Shown here: in pieces, positions 59,161 through 64,000 of the stretch
Numbering within the stretch: the first letter of the stretch is position 1
How the letters are laid out: every line of letters starts with the position of its first letter
Assembly (NCBI GenBank): GCA_038503035.1
Contig: JAVSML010024246.1
Coordinates: 1,015,258 to 1,079,257 of the forward strand
Length of the DNA: 64,000 nt
Reading direction: 5' to 3'
Origin: Crocodylus rhombifer
Lineage: Eukaryota > Chordata > Crocodylia > Crocodylidae
Position numbers and translations under genes: made by a program
The notes under the pieces: generated by a model
The model's database searches: none
Seen by the model: the letters and a program-made list of their open reading frames with translations, nothing else
What the model was told of the DNA's origin: nothing

Positions 59161-60152
59161 GGGCACGCCTACACGTGAATTTGTGTGCCTAAACTTAATG
59201 CACCATACACGTGCATGCCTTAAGGTGCCTTAATGCATTTTTCTGGGTAAACGCATTTGCAGCCTCACCTGGATAGCACCTGCCTGCATGCACAGCCACA
59301 CCAGGGCCTGCAGGCAGGTGCCACGTGAGAAAGTGGCTGAGGGCAGCACGAACAATGAGTGCATTCCTGACCGGGGAGCACAGAGACAGGCGCAGGCCGT
59401 GCCCAGGCACATAGGGTCTGCAGCATGTGTGGAGCCAGGACCACTGTACCGCAGCCAGAGGTAGCTTGGCTCCAAGCGAGCAGAGGGCATGCCCAAGCCC
59501 CCAGGCCATGTCTAGTGACTCGAGGCAGCTGCACCCAGCACTGGGCCTGGCTGCAGGATACCAAGCCCAACTCTCTGTGCCCAAAAGCCTGTGGGACTGT
59601 AGATGAGCAGTGGAGCCCAGTGCTGGCTGAGGGGGTGGGAGCCTCCAGTCCTGGATGCAGTCGACCCAGCCCCAGCTCTAACCCCCTCCCCATGCTCCTG
59701 CCTCCCCAGCATTGGTCAAGAGCAGGCTGGAGCTGAGCCCACAGGGCCCTGCGCTGCCACTGAGTAACGCCAAAAAGAAGCAGCAATGGGTACAGTTCTT
59801 CCAGTCACAGACATGAGCTGGAGTGGCGTTTCCAGCAGCAGCAGCAGTACCTGTCTATGTGCTGACCAACGTGGGACTAAGTTGCTTCTTGTCAGCACCT
59901 GGTGGCAGTGCAGGGCTCTGCAGGCTCAGCTCCAGCCCACTAAATCAACATATACAGCGTTAAGGCTCCTGAAGATGTCTGCATGTCCCTTAAGATGTCT
60001 TTGTGTCCCTTTATGCAGGTATCAAATTTAGGCAAGATTAGTCTAAAATCGCCGTTTTTAAGGCGTATTAAGTGCATGCACATGTAGACCTGTACTATTA
60101 ATGCACCTTAAAAATGGCTAAAGCTCCTTAAATGAGCATGTGTAGATGGACT
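59161..60152. mobile_element. About 1-kb TIR element with GTCTACACATG-like ends and GC-rich core
   Basis: The left end is GGGCACGCCTACACGTGAA. The right end inverts to GAGTCCATCTACACATGCT. Sub-terminal parts on both sides carry TTAATGCACC and CTTAAGGTGCC words in opposite orientation. The GC-rich core (59270-59940) has chance frames only. No transposase. Confidence 0.6.
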
Positions 60153-61261
60153 CTTTGTGTTCCAGCTGCAGGTAGCTCACAATCCCAAGCTGTCCAGGGA
60201 CCACCCCTTAGAAATACTTTCCAATTGCTGCAGCTGCCTCCTATTTGGAGAAAGATATTTGGTCTCAGTGTCTTGGGAAGGATCCTCTGGGACCAGTGAG
60301 ATGAGTTAGAATGAAAGAGAGCTCTTCTTTTGCTTTAGGAATGAGTGGTTTATAGTATAGGCTGTCATCAGTGTAACCTTGTGAGCAGTTCATTATTGTG
60401 TATATTAGTTAGAGATGTCTTGAAGGCTGTCTTAATAAGCTAAAAGGACATTTTTAAAATGCCTTATTAAAGCCTTATTAAAATGTCCACAGAAACCATG
60501 TCTGGATTGCATCTCTGAAGAAGATATTGGCATCTGTATGTCACATGCATAGGTGATGGATTACTCATTCCAGTGTTGTTTTAGGATAGAGGCAAATTAA
60601 TTTTTCCTCCTTTTCTTTTAACATATTTCGGATTACTGGATAATCTGACAATAGAATGTACGTAGGTAGGCCAAGGTCATAGAAAGGAGCATTTAATTTT
60701 GTGTTTTAAAATTCCATATCGTTCCCAAAATGTTTAATAATTAAAAACACCAAGCACAAAAAGCACACATTCATACACTGTACAGGTACTATAACTCCTC
60801 CCCTCCCCCCCTTCCCCCCAATCCTCCCCTCAGCTACTCAAAATATTATTCTAACCTGGAAATGTTACCAATTAGGTCAAAGAAAACCCTGTTAAACTGA
60901 AAGATGACAAGGCTTTGCATGCCTAAGGTTCAGTCATGGAAAGAAAAGCCTTTCTTAAGATCAGTCAATTAGCTAGGCATGCTTAGCTTTCTTTGATAAT
61001 AGTAGGTTTGTTTTGCCCAATAAGGTCAAATGTTAAGGTCTGTTTGATTTTTGTGGCTGTGCTCTTTAGTATGTTTTAAATCCATGACATTGCAGTGCCT
61101 TTGACCAGTGAGGCATTTCATGTTGGAAATGGGTAGAGCGGAAGATAGCTTGTAATCTTTGTATTTCCACTTTTTGTTAAATTGCCTGGTTAAAACGTAC
61201 TCATTCTTCACTAGACTTCCTGCAAAAGTGACTTTATTTTCACATGCACACTTAGGCACGA
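60153..61261. other. Intergenic AT-rich sequence
   Basis: No gene or repeat recognised apart from a C-rich run at 60800-60835. Confidence 0.6.
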
Positions 61262-61544
61262 CCACCCTGTAGTAATTTTATGTAATCCATATTTTTCCAA
61301 TGTGCTTATGAGAGGGTCACGTGGGAGGGATTTTATCAAAAGCCTTACTAAACTTAGCTAAGTGTACAACTAAATCACTTTACTTTTTTTAGTTTCCTGA
61401 AAGACAGACACTGAAAAAAAGTATAAAGTGATTTAGTTGTACACATAGCTAAGTTTAGTAAGGCTTTTGATAAAGTCCCTTCCACGTGACCTTCTCATAA
61501 GCAAATTGGAAAAATGTGGACTACATAAAATTACTACAAGGTGG
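61262..61544. repeat. Inverted duplication of about 130 bp with 23-bp spacer
   Basis: 61262-61390 is the reverse complement of 61414-61544 with about eight substitutions and one 2-bp gap. The right arm is the 5' start of the CR1-like copy that follows, so the left arm is an inverted duplicate of retrotransposon sequence. Confidence 0.92.
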
Positions 61545-62480
61545 AGAGGTAATTGGCTCAACAACTACAAACAAAGGATCATTCTAAAAATGGATTGATG
61601 TCAGGATGGGAGGAGGGTTTGTGTGAGGTTCCACTGGGGTCTGTCCTGGTTCCAATGCTATTTTAATATATTAATGATTTGAACCCCTGAACTGAAAGTT
61701 TCCTCAGCACATTTGCAAATGATGCACAGCTGGGAAGAATTACAGACCTAGTGGAGAACAGCAGGGTAGAAATCAGCAGGATCTTGATAAATTGGAAAGC
61801 TGGGCTAGAGACAGCAGGATGAAGTTTAACATGGACAAATGGAAGGTGCAATGCCAGGAAGGATAAACAAAAACACATAGAGAATGGAAGATAACTGGCT
61901 AAGTGACAGCATTACTGAGAAGGAGCCAGCAACATGATGCAGTTGGGGTGGGAGGGAAGTAAATGCAATTATGGGCTGCATCAACAGGAGTATTAAATGC
62001 AGGACATGGGAGGTGATAGTGCCTCTCTGTTTGGCACTGCTTAAGTCCCATCTAGAGCACTGCATGCAGGTCTGGGCTTTGCATTTTAAGAAGGAAGTAG
62101 AGAAATTAGAGGCATCCAGAAGAAGGCAACAACACACAAAAGGCATTGGAAGGCAAATTATACAAGGAAGGGTTGAAAGAGCTAGACGTTCAGCTTTCAG
62201 AAAAAGTGATTAGGGGAGAACATGATACAGCATTCTTCAAATATCTGAAAAGCTACTATGAAGAAGATGGGGGTGGCAGGGGGGAAAACTTTTGCCTTGT
62301 GCAGAAGAGGGCAGGACTCCAAGCAATGGCTTCACATTGCAAAAAATAGATTAGATATCAGGGGGAAAAACTTTTACTGTTGAGAGCAGTGAGACAGTAG
62401 AATAGGCTGCCCAGGAGATCTGTAAAACCCCCTTCCCTGGACATTTTCACGAAGAGGTTGGATAAATATTAGGGAGAGTT
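61423..62480 (+). mobile_element. CR1-like LINE remnant with inverted 5' duplication
   Basis: Conceptual pieces include FSKAFDKVPS (about 61455-61485), a VPLGSVLVPMLF block (about 61630), FANDAQLG corresponding to FADD (about 61710), a frame with VEKLEASRRRQQHTK (about 62095) and the domain ending in FSRRGWINI. Many stops. The lineage differs from the copies at 33858 and 56117. Confidence 0.8.
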
Positions 62481-62646
62481 TAGGCAGACAAGGTTCTTTT
62501 AGTGAATCTAATATCTTTTATTAGACCAACTTAAATAGTTGGGGGGAAAATTTTGGTAAGCTTCCAGGTTTAAAAACCCTTCATCAGGCTGAGGAAGTCT
62601 CTGCCTTTGGTGTGTGCTCTTCCTGGATGAAATGAATAGTAAAGAA
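62481..62646 (-). repeat. Foldback-family repeat, single arm (copy D)
   Basis: It runs from TAGGCAGACAAGGTTCTTTT through TGTGTGCTCTTCCTGG to GAAATGAATAGTAAAG. On the minus strand it carries the exact CTGATGA heptamer (62587-62581), whereas the GAAA partner is GGAA. It directly follows the end of the CR1-like copy. Confidence 0.8.
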
Positions 62647-63534
62647 GGGAGGATTTAGAAGTGGCATTCATGATGCAAGTTGGACAAGAGGTTGAGGACC
62701 TCGCTAACTAGATTATTGTAGGGGAAGGAAGACCAGTGTCAGATCCCTGCCTACTTGCTAAGGGCTTGTCAACGTAGGGAAGGTGCAGCACACTAAGACA
62801 GGGTATGAACACTGTGCACTCCACACTAGCTCCCTGTGTGTATATACACTATTCACATGCAGCACATTGAAGGAAGGTAGCTTATTTGCATGCCATGCTT
62901 TGAAATGGAGTAACTGCCTGCTGATAGTGCCACACAGTGAATGAATGCAGAGGAGCTAGTTCTATACACCCCACCTGGGCTTTCTGTACAATCACTTCCC
63001 CCTGGCAACTAGTCTTTAGGCACAGCAGCTCCTCAGTAACATCTCTTCTCTATCTTGCTACCCATTATTTAGTAGGCAACACACAGAAGTAATGAAAGCA
63101 TCTTCTTAGCTCCTGTTTCCCTGTGCAGTTGTATTAACCAGGCTGCAGTCTGACTTTTCAAAACAAAGGTGCTAAGGTTGGGCTCCTGAAAACATTCATT
63201 CCAGTCAGTGTCACATGCCCTGTCAATCAAAAATTAGTACACAGAAAATGTTCTCTTAACCAAGAAGTGGTCAGCAGTTTTTTGATGTGGCAAAACATAC
63301 CCCTTGTCCAATACTGGAAAATATGCTAAATCCACACAGAGTAGTTAATTAAGAAATTCATACTGCCCCCTCCCTCGTTACGCATTTAATACTTCAACTA
63401 ATGCACTCTGATTGATTTTGGTGTATGACTTGTACTAAAACTTGCATTCCCATGGGGCCCAGAGTCTCAAAGAAGGATGCCTATTCTTCTGTAGTAAGAA
63501 GCAAGGCAACACATCAGTCCAATGAAGCCTCAAC
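62647..63534. other. Intergenic, weak TIR-like patch only
   Basis: 62764-62880 contains GGCTTGTCAACGTAGGGA and ACACTATTCACATGC words like the TCTACACATG elements, but the ends are unclear. No gene is seen. Confidence 0.45.
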
Positions 63535-63811
63535 TGTCTCTCACCCACTGACTCCTCAGTTTACATCTTCACTGACTGGCTTTCCTGCATGTATACCAGC
63601 CTCAACAGCTTTACTATTCATTTCATCCAGGAAGAGCACACACACCAACTGCAAAATATTCTTCAGCCTGTTGAAGAGTATTATACCCGAAAGCTTGCTA
63701 AGAAGAATTTTTCCAACTCTTTGAGTTGGTCTAATACAAAATATCATATTTACCCAAAGAACCTTGTCTGCCTATATCCATACACCAATATGGCTATAAC
63801 ATCTACCCCTT
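63535..63811 (+). repeat. Foldback-family repeat, spacer plus sense arm (copy E)
   Basis: It starts in the same spacer as copy C (CCACTGACTCCTCAGTTTAC), passes CAGGAAGAGCACACACACC and ends ACCAATATGGCTATAACATC. The core reads CTGTTGA (63668-63674), stem-loop, GAAAGC, TT, GCTA (63689-63700). It preserves the outer terminus that copies A and D lack. Confidence 0.8.
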
Positions 63812-64000
63812 AAAACATATCAGCAAGTTCTCTGTTTCAGAATGGAATTTCTGGTTATCCTGGGAAAGATCAATCCATGTTAGGATAGCCAGTAGCCTGG
63901 GGTTAGGGGCTGCACCTAAAGAGGTAGAAGACCCAAGTTCAGACCCCTGTACTGAATCATGAATCGGGCAGATTAGGGATTTGAATTTAGGATTTGACTT
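63812..64000. other. End of window, nothing recognised
   Basis: AT-rich sequence without a feature. Confidence 0.6.

Noticed and set aside
59195..59786. 173-residue minus-strand frame
   Set aside because: It lies in the GC-rich core of a TIR element, with competing frames on both strands and no family resemblance.
60440..60490. Short inverted words GGACATTTTTAA / TTAAAATGTCC
   Set aside because: Short and AT-rich; expected often by chance in this composition.
1..64000. CRISPR array, operon, riboswitch, rRNA or tRNA gene
   Set aside because: No regularly spaced short direct repeats or tRNA-like A/B boxes were seen, and the gene structure is that of a spliced vertebrate locus.

Overview
The window is vertebrate nuclear DNA that carries most of one gene on the + strand, HIVEP1 (ZNF40 / PRDII-BF1 / Schnurri-type zinc-finger factor). 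A giant exon (168-6148) is followed by five smaller coding exons (14974-15107, 16632-16807, 24783-24884, 48550-49064, 50425-51612). They join in frame through consistent splice phases and give 2,697 complete codons plus one codon split with an upstream exon outside the window. Both ZAS zinc-finger pairs, the central CCHC finger, the basic nuclear-localisation motif, the acidic stretch and the HIVEP1-type C-terminus are present. I recognised the paralogue from protein similarity known to me, not from a database search.

The host is most likely a sauropsid, and I favour a crocodilian. The interspersed repeats are dominated by CR1 LINEs with short terminal ATCATAGA/ACTATGAA-type repeats, non-autonomous hAT elements with CAGNGGTNNTCAA-type ends, TIR elements with TCTACACATG-like ends and Penelope-like remnants. 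There are no Alu or L1 elements. The species call is inference.

Layout: 1-167 is the end of an upstream intron. 168-6148 is the giant exon. Intron 6149-14973 holds three hAT copies, two of which interrupt a decayed Penelope-like GIY-YIG open reading frame. The short intron 15108-16631 appears to be a GC-AG intron. Intron 16808-24782 holds a GC-rich block with (GT)18, an hAT copy, a 1.08 kb TIR element with internal tandem repeats and a small MITE. The 23.7 kb intron 24885-48549 is a repeat mosaic containing four LINE remnants, a CR1 split by an hAT copy with a perfect 8-bp target duplication, a tandem 63-bp duplication and a Penelope-LTR-like repeat. The last coding exon ends at 51612, followed by an AT-rich 3' UTR. 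From about 53 kb to 64 kb I see no gene: a near-intact CR1 (56117-58013), a 1 kb TIR element, a CR1-like copy with an inverted duplication at its 5' end, and several foldback repeats.

The most interesting non-coding signal is the foldback repeat family at about 42.4, 53.9, 55.8, 62.5 and 63.6 kb. Its arms carry a CTGATGA / GAAA / AGC-TT-GCT-A arrangement resembling a hammerhead-ribozyme core. Each legible copy is damaged at a different position. Together with the separate Penelope-like GIY-YIG fossil at 9.2-10.1 kb, this suggests Penelope-type pLTR remnants in inverted arrangement. That is a hypothesis to be tested by folding and by consensus building.
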